From assembly GCF_036250735.1 (NCBI RefSeq), contig NZ_CP109430.1:8742001-8806000 (forward strand): DNA of 64,000 nt, written 5' to 3'. The notes under the pieces were generated by a model, which saw only the letters and a program-made list of their open reading frames with translations, was not told the origin of the DNA and did not search any database. The position numbers were made by a program, and so were the translations under genes. Origin of the DNA: Streptosporangium sp. NBC_01495. GTDB lineage: Bacteria; Actinomycetota; Actinomycetes; Streptosporangiales; Streptosporangiaceae. Shown here one piece after another: positions 45,138 through 54,215 of this stretch. Within the stretch, counting starts at the first letter, position 1. Each line of letters starts with the position of its first letter.

Positions 45138-46202
45138 TCACTGGTCGGCGTCGCCCGCGTCCACCCGCTTGAGCAGGTCGTGCAGGGCCTCGTTGACCAC
45201 GGTAGGCCGCTCCAGCTGGACCAGGTGCGAACTTTCCGGAACCTCGGTGAACCGGGCGGTGGGCAGCGCCGCCGCCATCGCCCTGCTGTGCTCGACGGGC
45301 GTCAGCCAGTCCTTGTCGCCGACCATGATGGCGGTCGGGACGCTGTCCAGCACGCCCAGCGCGCTCAGCTTGTCGTGCGACATCAGCGCCGGGTAGAACT
45401 CGGCGATCACCTCGAAGGGGGTGGAGCGGATCATCGACTCGGCGAAGTCGACGACCGTGGGGCTCACGTTCCTGGAATCACCGAAACCCAGGTGGCGCAG
45501 GGCCAGGAAGGCCACGTCGTTGCCGACCTGGCGGCTCTTGTCGACCAGCGAGCCACCGCGCCTCAGGATCGACACCGTGCCCGGCGTGACCTTGTGCACC
45601 GCCTTCGACAGCAGCGCGGGCAGCCCCAGGGAGATCTCGCCGAGCTTGCCGGTGGAGGTGGAGATCAGCGCGACACCCCTGATCTTGTCACCGAACAGCT
45701 CCGGGTGCCGGTCGGCCAGCGCCATGATCGTCATACCGCCCATGGAGTGGCCGACGAGCACGCACGGGCCGGGCACCAGCGCCTCGATGACCTCGGCCAG
45801 GTCGTCGCCGAGCCGGTCGATCGAGCAGTCCTTCATCGGGATGCGCGGCGAGCGCCCGTGGGAGCGCTGGTCCCACAGGACCAGGCGGTGCGCGCCGCCC
45901 AGGTCGCGCCGCTGGTAGTGCCAGGAGTCGAGGTTGAGCGTGTAGCCGTGGCAGAACACCACGGTCAGCGGGGCCTCCTCCTGGCCGTCGACCTCGGCGT
46001 ACAGGGGAACTCCGTCGGAGGTGGTGACCGTGGTGGGGCGGCCGCGCAGCTCTCCGAGCGGCTCGCTCGCCTCCAGGTCCGGGCGGAGCCTGATGCGTCC
46101 GACGGCGTACCGCTTGGCGAGGGCCCCGGCGGCCACTCCCGCCGACGCCACACCGACGATCGTGCCCGCGATGCCGACCTTGCGCCGTCTGGTGCTACTC
46201 AT
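45138..46202 (-). CDS. Alpha/beta hydrolase, membrane-anchored
   Basis: 354 residues from the ATG at 46202 (AGGGGGT 3-4 nt upstream; a longer frame opens at 46226). An N-terminal hydrophobic segment (VGIAGTIVGVASAGVAAGAL) could be a signal anchor. The hydrolase core has LVGHSMGGMTIMALAD (nucleophile Ser), VGDKDWLTP (Asp) and SSHLVQLE (His). Its substrate is unknown. It sits between alr and tsaE in the conserved actinobacterial cluster, where a similar hydrolase is usual. Confidence 0.88.
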   Translation of the reverse strand: MSSTRRRKVGIAGTIVGVASAGVAAGALAKRYAVGRIRLRPDLEASEPLGELRGRPTTVTTSDGVPLYAEVDGQEEAPLTVVFCHGYTLNLDSWHYQRRDLGGAHRLVLWDQRSHGRSPRIPMKDCSIDRLGDDLAEVIEALVPGPCVLVGHSMGGMTIMALADRHPELFGDKIRGVALISTSTGKLGEISLGLPALLSKAVHKVTPGTVSILRRGGSLVDKSRQVGNDVAFLALRHLGFGDSRNVSPTVVDFAESMIRSTPFEVIAEFYPALMSHDKLSALGVLDSVPTAIMVGDKDWLTPVEHSRAMAAALPTARFTEVPESSHLVQLERPTVVNEALHDLLKRVDAGDADQ

Positions 46203-46222
46203 TCGACCCCCTGAACTGCCTC

Positions 46223-47350
46223 TCATCGGTAAACGCGCGGGACCCGCGAACCGATCCTGGTCACGATCTCATGCGTGATCGTGCCGAGGGAATCCGCCCA
46301 CTCCTGAGCGGTGGGCTCGCCCCGCGAGCCGTCACCGAACAGGATCACCTCGTCACCCTCCGCGAGCGGGTCGTCCCCTACGTCGATCATGAACTGGTCC
46401 ATGCAGACCCTGCCCGCGATCCGCCGCCTGCGGCCACCGGCCAGGACCTCCGCCAGGTTGGTGGCGTGCCGCAGGACCCCGTCCGCGTACCCGAGGGGGA
46501 CGAGGCCAAGCGTCGTCTCCCGATCCGTGACGTACAGGTGCCCGTAGGAAACTCCCGACCCGGCGGGCACCCGTTTGACCAGCGCGATCCGCGCGGCGAG
46601 CGTCATCGCGGGGCGCAGCCCGAAGCCTCCGAGCCGGGGCACGGGGCTCAGCCCGAAGGTCGCGATGCCCGGGCGGACCAGGTCGTAGCGCGCTCGCGGC
46701 AGCGTCAGGATGGCCGCCGAGTTGGCGATGTGCCTGATGACGTGGGAGCCCCCCGCGCCCGCCTTCTCCGCGATGAGCAGCGCCTCGTCGAAGGCGGCCA
46801 GCTGGGCCGCGATGGACGGGTCTCCCGGGATGTCGGCGCAGGCGAAGTGGGACCAGAGCCCGACGATCTCGATAGTGCCCTCGGCCCGGTGCCGCAGCGC
46901 CCGGTCGACCAGGGCGGACCAGTCCGCCGCCGGGGCGCCGCCGCGCGACATGCCGGTGTCGGCCTTCAGGTGCACCCTGGCCGTCCCGCCGATCCTGGCG
47001 GCGGCGTCGGCGATCGCGTCGATCCTGGCGACGGAGGCCGCCGACAGCTCGACGTCGTACCCGACGGCCCGCTCCAGCGGCTCGCCCGGCGGGATGATCC
47101 ACGCCAGGATCGGCGCGGTGATCCCGGCGGCCCGCAGCTCCAGGGCCTCGCGGACGTAGGCGGTGCCCAGCCGTCCCGCCCCGGCCTCCAGGCAGGCGCG
47201 GGCGACGGGAACCAGCCCGTGCCCGTAGGCGTCGGCCTTGACCGCGACCATCATCTCGGCGCCGGGAGCGTGGCTCGCGAGCAGCGCCAGGTTCTCGCGA
47301 ATCGCCGAGAGGTCCACCCGTGCCTCGGCGGGAGTCATCGGGAAACTCAT
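46223..47350 (-). CDS. alr: Alanine racemase
   Basis: 375 residues. PLP enzyme making D-alanine for peptidoglycan. The Schiff-base lysine is in MMVAVKADAYGHG. GVSYGHLYVTDRETTLGLVP contains the second catalytic Tyr, and GRVCMDQFMIDVGD is also typical. The ATG at 47350 overlaps the nnrD stop (ATGA), implying coupled translation; a second ATG 4 codons on (MTPAEARVDL) is possible. The in-frame extension to 48295 is out-of-frame nnrD and not real. Confidence 0.97.
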   Translation of the reverse strand: MSFPMTPAEARVDLSAIRENLALLASHAPGAEMMVAVKADAYGHGLVPVARACLEAGAGRLGTAYVREALELRAAGITAPILAWIIPPGEPLERAVGYDVELSAASVARIDAIADAAARIGGTARVHLKADTGMSRGGAPAADWSALVDRALRHRAEGTIEIVGLWSHFACADIPGDPSIAAQLAAFDEALLIAEKAGAGGSHVIRHIANSAAILTLPRARYDLVRPGIATFGLSPVPRLGGFGLRPAMTLAARIALVKRVPAGSGVSYGHLYVTDRETTLGLVPLGYADGVLRHATNLAEVLAGGRRRRIAGRVCMDQFMIDVGDDPLAEGDEVILFGDGSRGEPTAQEWADSLGTITHEIVTRIGSRVPRVYR

Positions 47351-48945
47351 GCCTCCAGTTTGGCAGGTGAGAGGCTGTGCCGAGGTCCGTTGACCAGGGA
47401 GCGCACCGCCTCCGGCAGGGCCTCGGCGACGTCCCAGGCGGTGAGAGGGCCGTCCTGACCGGCGATCCCGTGCAGGTAGGCGGCGCAGGAGGCCGCGTCG
47501 TACCCGCTCAGCCCGGCGGCCAGCAGCGCGCCAGCCAGGCCGGCCAGCACGTCGCCGGTGCCGCCGGTCGCGAGCCAGGGGCTGCCGGTGGGGTTGATCC
47601 TGACCGGCCGCTCGTCCTCGGCGACCAGCGTGGTCGAGCCCTTGAGCAGCACGGTCACGCCCAGCTCCGCCGCCGCCCGCCGCACGTTCTCCAGGCGCCG
47701 CGCCTCGATCCGCCCCCTCGGCACGTCGATCAGGCGGGAGAGCTCGCCCGCGTGCGGGGTGATCAGGACCGGCGCGGCGCGGCGGAGCAGTGACCTGTCC
47801 TGGGCCACCAGGGTCAGCGCGTCGGCGTCGACGAGCACGGGGACCGCGCTCGAAAGCACCGAGCGGGCGATGGCGCGCGCCTCGTCGCCGGTGCCGAGGC
47901 CGGGGCCGAGCACCCACGCCTGCACGCGGCCCACCTCCTCGATCCCCTCGCCGGGGGCGAGCGTGGTGATCACGGCCTCGGGCCAGCGGGCCCGCACCTG
48001 GGCCACCGGCTCCGCGACCCCCGCGTAGCGGACCATGCCCACCCCGGCCCGCAGCGCCCCGCCCACGGCCAGCACCGCGGCACCGGTGTAGCGCTCGCTG
48101 CCGGCCGCGATCCCGACGACGCCCCGGCGGTACTTGTCGGACGAGGCGTCGGGCCTGGGCAGCATCGCAGCCACGTCGGCGCCCGTCGGCGCGGCCACGT
48201 CGGGGTCGGGCAGGTGGGGGCCGAGGCCGATGTCGACGAGTTCCGTCCGGCCCGCGTGCCCGGAGCCGGGGTCGACGAGCAGACCGGTCTTCCACGCCCC
48301 GAACGTGACGGTGGCGTCCGCGACGACCGCCGGGCCCTCCACCCGGCCGCTGCTCGCGTCCACCCCGCTCGGCACGTCCACCGCGAGGACCTCGCCGGGC
48401 GCGTCGCTCGCGAGCCTCGCGAGGGTCGCGTACGGCTCCCTGAGCGCCCCGGCCCCGCCGATCCCGAGCATCCCGTCCACGATCAGGTCCGCCGCGTCGA
48501 GCAGGCCGCGGACGCGCGCTCCCGCCGGTTCCGCCGCTTCTGTTGCTCCTGTTGTTCCTGTTGCTCCTGTTGTTCCTGCTGGTTTTGCCGGGTCTGCCGC
48601 AGTCGTCGCGAGGGGGCGGCCGGAGTCGCCGCGCAGGGCGGTCGCCCGGCCGCCCGCGCGGCGCAGGGCCTCCAGGCCCGCCGCGTGGACGCGCGTCCCG
48701 GCGAGGAGCGCGTCGACCCTGGCCCCCCTGGCCGCCAGGCGGGCCCCGGCGTAGAGGGCGTCGCCACCGTTGTCACCGCTGCCGACGAGCAGCACGACGC
48801 GGGAGCCGTACACGCCGCCGAGCATCCTGGCGCAGACCACCGCGAGCCCGGTGGCCGCCCTCTGCATCAGGGCGCCCTCGGGCAGCGTCGCCATCAGTGC
48901 CGCCTCGGCCGCCCTGATCTGGTCGGAGGTGTACGCGGTCCGCAT
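47347..48945 (-). CDS. nnrD: Bifunctional NAD(P)H-hydrate epimerase/dehydratase
   Basis: 532 residues. Repairs hydrated NAD(P)H. The N-terminal epimerase (YjeF_N) domain covers about 1-220 (LLVGSGDNGGDALYAGARLA; LAVDVPSGVDASSGRVEG). The C-terminal ADP-dependent dehydratase domain covers about 240-520 (VLVDADALTLVA, LITPHAGELSRL, LLKGSTTLVA, LATGGTGDVLAGLAGALLAA). Between the two epimerase motifs, at about residues 122-134, four 9-bp repeats (48542-48577) encode GTTGATGTTGAT, a low-complexity loop. acpS ends 10 bp upstream. Confidence 0.95.
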   Translation of the reverse strand: MRTAYTSDQIRAAEAALMATLPEGALMQRAATGLAVVCARMLGGVYGSRVVLLVGSGDNGGDALYAGARLAARGARVDALLAGTRVHAAGLEALRRAGGRATALRGDSGRPLATTAADPAKPAGTTGATGTTGATEAAEPAGARVRGLLDAADLIVDGMLGIGGAGALREPYATLARLASDAPGEVLAVDVPSGVDASSGRVEGPAVVADATVTFGAWKTGLLVDPGSGHAGRTELVDIGLGPHLPDPDVAAPTGADVAAMLPRPDASSDKYRRGVVGIAAGSERYTGAAVLAVGGALRAGVGMVRYAGVAEPVAQVRARWPEAVITTLAPGEGIEEVGRVQAWVLGPGLGTGDEARAIARSVLSSAVPVLVDADALTLVAQDRSLLRRAAPVLITPHAGELSRLIDVPRGRIEARRLENVRRAAAELGVTVLLKGSTTLVAEDERPVRINPTGSPWLATGGTGDVLAGLAGALLAAGLSGYDAASCAAYLHGIAGQDGPLTAWDVAEALPEAVRSLVNGPRHSLSPAKLEA

Positions 48946-48955
48946 TCCACCGAAT

Positions 48956-49306
48956 CTATCCCTCGGCGATCACGTAGGCGATGGCGACGCCCCCGTCATG
49001 GGTCAGGGAGACGTGCCACCGGGCCACGCCCAAAGCCCTGGCCACGTCCGCCACCCGGCCGGTCACCCGCAGCTCGGGGCGCCCGTACTCCCCGCTGATC
49101 ACCTCGGCGTCCAGGTGCCGCAACCCCGGAGGGGCGCCCAGGGCCTTGGCGACGGCCTCCTTGGCCGCGAACCTGGCGGCCAGGGATCTCGTGGCCAGCG
49201 TGCTCTCCCCCTCGGTGAACAGGCGCCCCCGCAACGCGGGCGTCCGCGCCAGCGTCGCCTCGAACCTGGCCACGTCCACGACGTCGACGCCGATACCAAC
49301 GATCAC
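48956..49306 (-). CDS. acpS: Holo-[acyl-carrier-protein] synthase
   Basis: 116 residues. Transfers 4'-phosphopantetheine from CoA to acyl carrier protein. Metal ligands lie in [15 protein letters not shown] (Asp8) and [14 protein letters not shown] (Glu). It heads the acpS-nnrD-alr run on the minus strand. CoA for its reaction depends on coaA, encoded 4 kb away. Confidence 0.96.
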   Translation of the reverse strand: MIVGIGVDVVDVARFEATLARTPALRGRLFTEGESTLATRSLAARFAAKEAVAKALGAPPGLRHLDAEVISGEYGRPELRVTGRVADVARALGVARWHVSLTHDGGVAIAYVIAEG

Positions 49307-49421
49307 CCTCCCAGGCTAGAAGAGGGGACCGGTGCCGTGGCACCGACCGGCACGTTCGGCTCGGAGGACGGCCCTCTTCCCCCGGTGACCGGACTCCGCC
49401 GGGCCTTCCCCGGCCCGGCGG

Positions 49422-50837
49422 TCAGAAGCCGCCGCGCTGCCAGGGGCCCCAGATGGCGAAGCTCGTCCCCTTGGACGACTGGACGTTGACGTAGAGGGTG
49501 TGGCCGCCGGGGCCGAAGGTCGAGCCGGCGAACTCGGCGCCGGAGTCGCCGTCGACGGGGACCAGGCGGGAGAAGTCGAAGATCTCACCCCGGCGGGTGA
49601 GGCCGCGCAGGTAGTTGTCGCCCGAGCCGTCCTCGCAGAGGACCAGGGTGCCCCGGGGGCTGGCGGTGACGTTGTCGGGCAGGTCGAGGGTGACCGAGCC
49701 CGGCGACTCGTAGACGAGCCTGAGCCGCCCGCTCCACGTCTCGTACGCCCACACCTGGCCGCGTCCCTTGCCGAAGCCGCTGGGCGGGGTGTCGCCGGAC
49801 GCGGTCGCGCCGCCCTGGGTGGAGACGAAGTAGATCGTGCCGTGGTGGTTGATCGCCCCCTCCAGCCGGGAGAAGAGCGCCGCCCCCTTCGCCCTGCCCT
49901 GGTTGCCGACGGCCTGGACGGCGACGTCGTTGGCGGGGGTGCCGATGAAGGCGGGATCGGGGTCGTCGATGTCCACCCAGGTGGTCGCGTACGAGGCCCC
50001 CTTGGGCTGGCCGAGCGAGAGGTCCTTGCCCGGGGCGCCCCGCACCGCCAACATCTGGAGCCTGCCGCCGTCGAGGATGCGGCGGGCCGTCAGCGGGTTC
50101 TTCGGGGGCAGGTAGCGGTAGAAGCCGGAGGCGAAGCCGAAGTTGTCCTCGGTGAGGTAGAGCGCGCCGGTGAACCCGTCGAACGCGACCGACTCGTGGG
50201 CGAACCGCCCGGCGCTCCTGATCGGCCCGCCCGCCTTGCCGTCGAGCGGGACCTCGAAGACGTAGCCGTGCTTCTGCGTGAGCCTGCCGTTGTCCTGGCC
50301 GGTGAAGTCGTTGCCCACGTCCGGCCCGTTGACGGTCTCCTCACAGCTCACCCAGGCGCCCCAGGGCATCGGGCCGCCGGAGCAGTTCATCTGGGTGCCG
50401 GTCAGGCTGGGGGCGGACTTGAGCACCTTGCCGTAGCGGGTGACCCGCAGGGTCGAGGTGCCACCGCCCGCCGCCGGGTCGTAGGCCCTGGCCGGGTCGC
50501 CGAACGCGCCGACCGGGCCGTTGACCTCGTGGTTGCGCACGAGGATCGCGCTGCCGGAGGGCCCGCGGAACGCGGCCATGCCGTCGTGCCGGGAGGGGAC
50601 GGCGGATCCGTCGCTGTACTTGTCACCGGCCGAGCTGAAGGACCTGTAGTGGAAGCCGTCGGGCAGGTGGAGCCGCACCACGCCGTCCCGCTCGTCCTTG
50701 ACCGGCTTCAGCGGCCCGTATCCGGCTCCCGGGAGGATCTCCCCGTTCAGTCCCGCCCGTGCGACACCGGCGAACGGCCCGGCCACCCCCAGAGCGGCCA
50801 GCGCACCGCCTCGGGCGAGGAAACGACGACGATCCAT
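49422..50837 (-). CDS. PhoX/DUF839 family protein, Tat-exported
   Basis: 471 residues. MDRRRFLARGGALAALGVAG is a twin-arginine signal. The mature protein matches the PhoX/DUF839 family: NHEVNGPVGAFGDPARAYDP, NCSGGPMPWGAWVSCEETVN, HESVAFDGFTGALYLTEDN and LVLCEDGSGDNYLRGL. Some members are calcium-dependent alkaline phosphatases, others are untested. AAGGGAG precedes the ATG. The 177-bp upstream region is AT-rich and includes the palindrome GCCATATGGC (50895-50904). Phosphate control is plausible, but no clear PHO box is seen. Confidence 0.88.
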   Translation of the reverse strand: MDRRRFLARGGALAALGVAGPFAGVARAGLNGEILPGAGYGPLKPVKDERDGVVRLHLPDGFHYRSFSSAGDKYSDGSAVPSRHDGMAAFRGPSGSAILVRNHEVNGPVGAFGDPARAYDPAAGGGTSTLRVTRYGKVLKSAPSLTGTQMNCSGGPMPWGAWVSCEETVNGPDVGNDFTGQDNGRLTQKHGYVFEVPLDGKAGGPIRSAGRFAHESVAFDGFTGALYLTEDNFGFASGFYRYLPPKNPLTARRILDGGRLQMLAVRGAPGKDLSLGQPKGASYATTWVDIDDPDPAFIGTPANDVAVQAVGNQGRAKGAALFSRLEGAINHHGTIYFVSTQGGATASGDTPPSGFGKGRGQVWAYETWSGRLRLVYESPGSVTLDLPDNVTASPRGTLVLCEDGSGDNYLRGLTRRGEIFDFSRLVPVDGDSGAEFAGSTFGPGGHTLYVNVQSSKGTSFAIWGPWQRGGF

Positions 50838-50979
50838 CTTGCGGCTCCCTTGGGTCCGGTGGATTCACGTCACGTTAATCCGCCTCAGTAAACCGCCATA
50901 TGGCATATATCAACAATTAATCTGACAAGAAGGCGGGCAGCCCCCATACCCACTTACGGTTGTGAGTAATCCATAGACT

Positions 50980-50997
50980 TTATCCACAGGCTGTGGA
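50980..50997. promoter_or_regulatory. Inverted repeat containing a DnaA-box-like sequence
   Basis: TTATCCACA (50980-50988) is a perfect match to the classical DnaA box, and TCCACAG-g-CTGTGGA (50983-50997) is a perfect inverted repeat. It lies 18 bp downstream of the glmS stop, so a role as glmS 3'-end structure is at least as likely as DnaA binding. Confidence 0.4.
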
Positions 50998-51014
50998 GAA
51001 CTCCCGGGGAGGGC

Positions 51015-52862
51015 TTACTCCACCGTGACCGACTTGGCGAGGTTGCGGGGCTGGTCGACATCGTGCCCCTTCGCCGTGGCCAGCTCACAGGCGAAGACCT
51101 GGAGCGGCACCGTGGCGACCAGCGGCTGGAGCAGGGTCGGCACGGCCGGGATGTGGATCAGCGTGTCGGCGTACCGCGCGACCGCGAGGTCCCCCTCCTC
51201 GGCGATGACGAGGGTTCTGGCACCCCGGGCCCGGATCTCCTGGATGTTGGACACGATCTTGTCATGGATCACCCGCTGGCCGGACGGCGAGGGGACGACG
51301 ACCACGACGGGGAGTCCCCTCTCGATCAGCGCGATCGGGCCGTGCTTCAGCTCCCCCGCCGCGAAGCCCTCGGCGTGCATGTACGCCAGCTCCTTGAGCT
51401 TCAGCGCCCCCTCCAGCGCGACGGGAAAGCCCACGTGCCGCCCCAGGAAGAGCACGCACCGCTCGTCGGCCAGCGACCTGGCCAGCGCGCGGACCGGCTC
51501 GACGGTCGCGAGGACCTCGCTCACCTTGGACGGCATCTCCGCCAGCCGCTCGACGATCTGGGTGATCTCGTCGCCGAACTTCGTCCCCCTGACCTGGGCG
51601 AGATAGAGCGCCACCAGATAGCACGCCACCAGCTGGGTGAGGAACGCCTTGGTGGAGGCCACCGCGACCTCGGGGCCGGCGTGCGTGTAGAGGACGGCGT
51701 CGGACTCGCGGGAGATCGTGGAGCCGTTCACGTTGCAGACCGCCAGCACCCGCGACCGCTGCCCGCGCGCGTGCCGTACCGCCATGAGGGTGTCCATCGT
51801 CTCGCCCGACTGGCTGATCACGATCACCAGCGTGTCGCGGGTGAGGATCGGGTCGCGGTAGCGGAACTCGCTGGCCACCTCGACCTCGCAGGGCAGCTGG
51901 GCCCAGTGCTCGATGGCGTACTTCGCGATGAGCCCGGCGTGGTACGAGGTCCCGCAGGCAACCAGAATGATCTTGTTGATGTCGCGCAGCTCCTGGTCGG
52001 AGAGCCGCATCTCGTCCAGCACCAGCCGGCCGTCGGAGCCGACCCTGCCGAGCAGTGTGTCGGAGAGGACCCGGGGCTGCTCGGCGATCTCCTTGAGCAT
52101 GAAGTGGTCGTAGCCGTCCTTCTCGGCGGCGGAGGCGTCCCAGTCGACGTGGTAGTCACGCGTCTCGGCCGGGAGCCCCTGGAAGTCGACAACCGTGATC
52201 TTCGAGGGGCGCAGCTCGACCACCTGGTCCTGGCCGAGCTCCACCGCCTCGCGCGTGTACGCGATGAACGCCGCCACGTCCGAGCCGAGGAAGTTCTCCC
52301 CGTCGCCCCTGCCGACGACCAGCGGCGAGTTGCGCCGCGCCCCCACCACCACGTCGGGTTCGTCGGCCGAGACCGCGAGCAGGGTGAACGCCCCCTCCAG
52401 CCGGAGGCAGACCCGGCGCATCGCCTCCATGAGACCCCCGGCGGCGAACTGCTCCAGCAGGTGCGCCACCACCTCCGTGTCGGTCTCGGAGACGATCCGG
52501 TGCCCGGCGTCCTCCAGCTCGGTCCTGAGGGCGGCGAAGTTCTCGATGATCCCGTTGTGGATGACCGCGATCCGCCCGTCGCAGTCGGTGTGCGGATGGG
52601 CGTTGCGGTCGGTGGGGGCCCCGTGGGTGGCCCACCGGGTGTGCCCGATCCCGGTGGTCGCCATGGCCGGCGGCGTGGGTCGCGAGACCAGCGCCGAGCG
52701 TAGGTTGGCCAGCTTCCCCGCCCGCTTCTCCACGGCCAGGCCGTCCGCGCCGACCAGGGCGATCCCCGCCGAGTCGTACCCCCGGTACTCCAGCCGGCCG
52801 AGCCCCTCGACCGCTACCTCGATCGCCTGACGCTGTCCCGTATATCCCACTATTCCGCACAT
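51015..52862 (-). CDS. glmS: Glutamine-fructose-6-phosphate aminotransferase (isomerising)
   Basis: 615 residues. Makes glucosamine-6-phosphate from fructose-6-phosphate and glutamine for UDP-GlcNAc. The N-terminal CGIVGYTG places the catalytic Cys at residue 2, so the ATG at 52862 is preferred over one at 52868. It is followed by a class II amidotransferase domain ([11 protein letters not shown]). Two SIS domains follow ([33 protein letters not shown]), and the end [11 protein letters not shown] is canonical. GGAGGG precedes the start. No glmS ribozyme is expected or seen. It diverges from coaA across a 32-bp repeat array. Confidence 0.97.
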   Translation of the reverse strand: MCGIVGYTGQRQAIEVAVEGLGRLEYRGYDSAGIALVGADGLAVEKRAGKLANLRSALVSRPTPPAMATTGIGHTRWATHGAPTDRNAHPHTDCDGRIAVIHNGIIENFAALRTELEDAGHRIVSETDTEVVAHLLEQFAAGGLMEAMRRVCLRLEGAFTLLAVSADEPDVVVGARRNSPLVVGRGDGENFLGSDVAAFIAYTREAVELGQDQVVELRPSKITVVDFQGLPAETRDYHVDWDASAAEKDGYDHFMLKEIAEQPRVLSDTLLGRVGSDGRLVLDEMRLSDQELRDINKIILVACGTSYHAGLIAKYAIEHWAQLPCEVEVASEFRYRDPILTRDTLVIVISQSGETMDTLMAVRHARGQRSRVLAVCNVNGSTISRESDAVLYTHAGPEVAVASTKAFLTQLVACYLVALYLAQVRGTKFGDEITQIVERLAEMPSKVSEVLATVEPVRALARSLADERCVLFLGRHVGFPVALEGALKLKELAYMHAEGFAAGELKHGPIALIERGLPVVVVVPSPSGQRVIHDKIVSNIQEIRARGARTLVIAEEGDLAVARYADTLIHIPAVPTLLQPLVATVPLQVFACELATAKGHDVDQPRNLAKSVTVE

Positions 52863-52939
52863 TGTCATACCCCCTCCCTGAGAGATCGTCCGCAGCGTCT
52901 ATGGAGAACCCCCTGGACAGACCAAGAATCCCGCCCGGT

Positions 52940-53099
52940 ACCCGTCGGGAACCTGCTTCCCGACGGATCAACACCCGGCAAGAACCCACTCCCGGCGGAT
53001 CAGCACCCGTCGGGAACCCGCTCCTGGCGGATCAGCACCCGTCGGGAACCCGCTCCTGGCGGATCAGCACCCGCCAGGAGCCTGTTCCCGGCGGATCAG
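52940..53099. repeat. 32-bp tandem repeats with inverted-repeat units between glmS and coaA
   Basis: Full units start at 52965, 52997, 53029 and 53061 (first bases GGATCA), with partial units at 52940-52964 and 53093-53099. Units 2 and 3 are identical. Each unit junction contains an inverted repeat; the clearest is CGTCGGGAA-cctgc-TTCCCGACG at about 52943-52965. The array ends 14 bp before the coaA start, so it lies in or just upstream of the coaA leader. Confidence 0.9.
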
Positions 53100-53113
53100 T
53101 AGGCTCTCTGAAC

Positions 53114-54049
53114 ATGGCCAACGGTTTGGACACCGCGACACCGTACGTGCAGCTCAGCCGGGCTCAGTGGAGCGAACTCCGCAAGAACACGCCTCTCACG
53201 CTCACCGTGGACGAACTGGAGGACCTGCGCGGCGTCGACGATCCGATCGACCTGGCCGAGGTCACCGACATCTACCTGCCGCTCGCCCGGCTGCTCAACC
53301 TGCACTTCACCGGGGCCAGGCAGCGCAGCGCGGCGCTCAACACCTTCCTCGGCGGCGGGCGGCGGGCGGCCCCGTACGTCCTGGGCATCGCCGGGAGCGT
53401 CGCGGTCGGCAAGTCGACCACGGCCAGGCTGCTGCACACCCTGCTGGCCCGCTGGCCCGAGCACCCCCGGGTGGACCTGATCACCACCGACAGCTTCCTG
53501 TTCCCGAACGAGACCCTAACCGCCAGGGACATCATGCACAGGAAGGGCTTCCCCGAGAGCTACGACCGGCGGGCCCTGGTCAGGTTCGTCGCCGACGTCA
53601 AGGCGGGCCTGCCGGAGGTGACGGCCCCGGTCTACAGCCACCTGGAGTACGACATCGTGCCCGGCGCGACCCAGACCGTGCGCCGCCCCGACATCCTCAT
53701 CGTCGAGGGCCTCAACGTCCTGCAGCCCGCCCCGCCCGCCGCCCTCGCGATCAACGACTACTTCGACTTCTCCATCTACGTGGACGCCAAGGTCGAACAC
53801 ATCCGCGACTGGTACGTGGACCGCTTCCACAAGCTCCGGCGCACGGCCTTCGAGGACCCGAAGTCCTACTTCAGGTATCTGGCCGACCTGTCGGAGGAGG
53901 AGGCGACCGACTTCGCCAGGAACGTCTGGCGCGACATCAACGAGCGCAACCTCGTCGAGAACATCGCCCCCACCAGGGGCCGGGCCGACCTGGTGCTGCA
54001 CAAGGGCGCCAACCACTCCATCCAACGCGTCCGCCTCCGCCGCATCTGA
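53114..54049 (+). CDS. coaA: Pantothenate kinase (type I, CoaA)
   Basis: 311 residues. Phosphorylates pantothenate in the first step of CoA synthesis. The P-loop is [44 protein letters not shown] and [18 protein letters not shown] are type I signatures. The ATG at 53114 fits family N-termini; the frame is open back through the repeats to 52862 but that part encodes only repeat sequence. No good ribosome-binding site precedes the ATG. Confidence 0.97.
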   Translation: MANGLDTATPYVQLSRAQWSELRKNTPLTLTVDELEDLRGVDDPIDLAEVTDIYLPLARLLNLHFTGARQRSAALNTFLGGGRRAAPYVLGIAGSVAVGKSTTARLLHTLLARWPEHPRVDLITTDSFLFPNETLTARDIMHRKGFPESYDRRALVRFVADVKAGLPEVTAPVYSHLEYDIVPGATQTVRRPDILIVEGLNVLQPAPPAALAINDYFDFSIYVDAKVEHIRDWYVDRFHKLRRTAFEDPKSYFRYLADLSEEEATDFARNVWRDINERNLVENIAPTRGRADLVLHKGANHSIQRVRLRRI

Positions 54050-54068
54050 CCTCTCGGTCCCCTGCTGT

Positions 54069-54110
54069 GTCCTGTGGGGCTCCGCCCCACACCAGACGAG
54101 GCGCCTCCCG
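54069..54110. repeat. 42-bp exact repeat, copy 1
   Basis: Identical to 56921-56962. The core is a 7-bp stem hairpin GTGGGGC-tcc-GCCCCAC followed by acaccagacgaggcgcctccc. It lies 20 bp after coaA, where it may serve as a terminator, and directly before a degraded GNAT fragment. Confidence 0.9.
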
Positions 54111-54115
54111 ACTTC

Positions 54116-54205
54116 AAACGGCGGGGGTTCCGGCTCTCTGTCGCCCGGCAGGACGGGTTACTTGTTGGCTTCGTCTACGAGGCGTTTCCGCTGAAGGGCG
54201 GCCTG
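54116..54205 (+). pseudogene. GNAT acetyltransferase fragment
   Basis: About 30 codons encode KRRGFRLSVARQDGLLVGF then VYEAFPLKGG, nearly matching RRRGFRLSVARRDGLLVGF and AYGAFLREGG of the complete GNAT gene at 60062-60640. Over about 70 bp the DNA differs at roughly 11 positions. Nothing of the rest of the enzyme is present. Confidence 0.7.
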
Positions 54206-54215
54206 AGCCAAGCGA

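Noticed and set aside
46223-48295. 690-codon frame extending alr far upstream
   Set aside because: The upstream 315 codons overlap nnrD out of frame. The ATGA overlap at 47347-47350 and family length place the alr start at 47350.
50980-50997. Chromosomal replication origin
   Set aside because: A single DnaA-box-like site with no cluster of boxes and no dnaA, dnaN or rpmH nearby.
52940-53099. 32-bp repeats as a CRISPR array
   Set aside because: The repeats are directly contiguous without spacers and there are no cas genes.
52863-53113. A glmS riboswitch/ribozyme or other metabolite riboswitch upstream of glmS or coaA
   Set aside because: The only structures are the tandem inverted repeats; no glmS ribozyme core is recognisable and it is not expected in actinomycetes.
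52862-53113. N-terminal extension of CoaA by 84 residues
   Set aside because: The extension only translates the tandem repeats and does not resemble CoaA N-termini.
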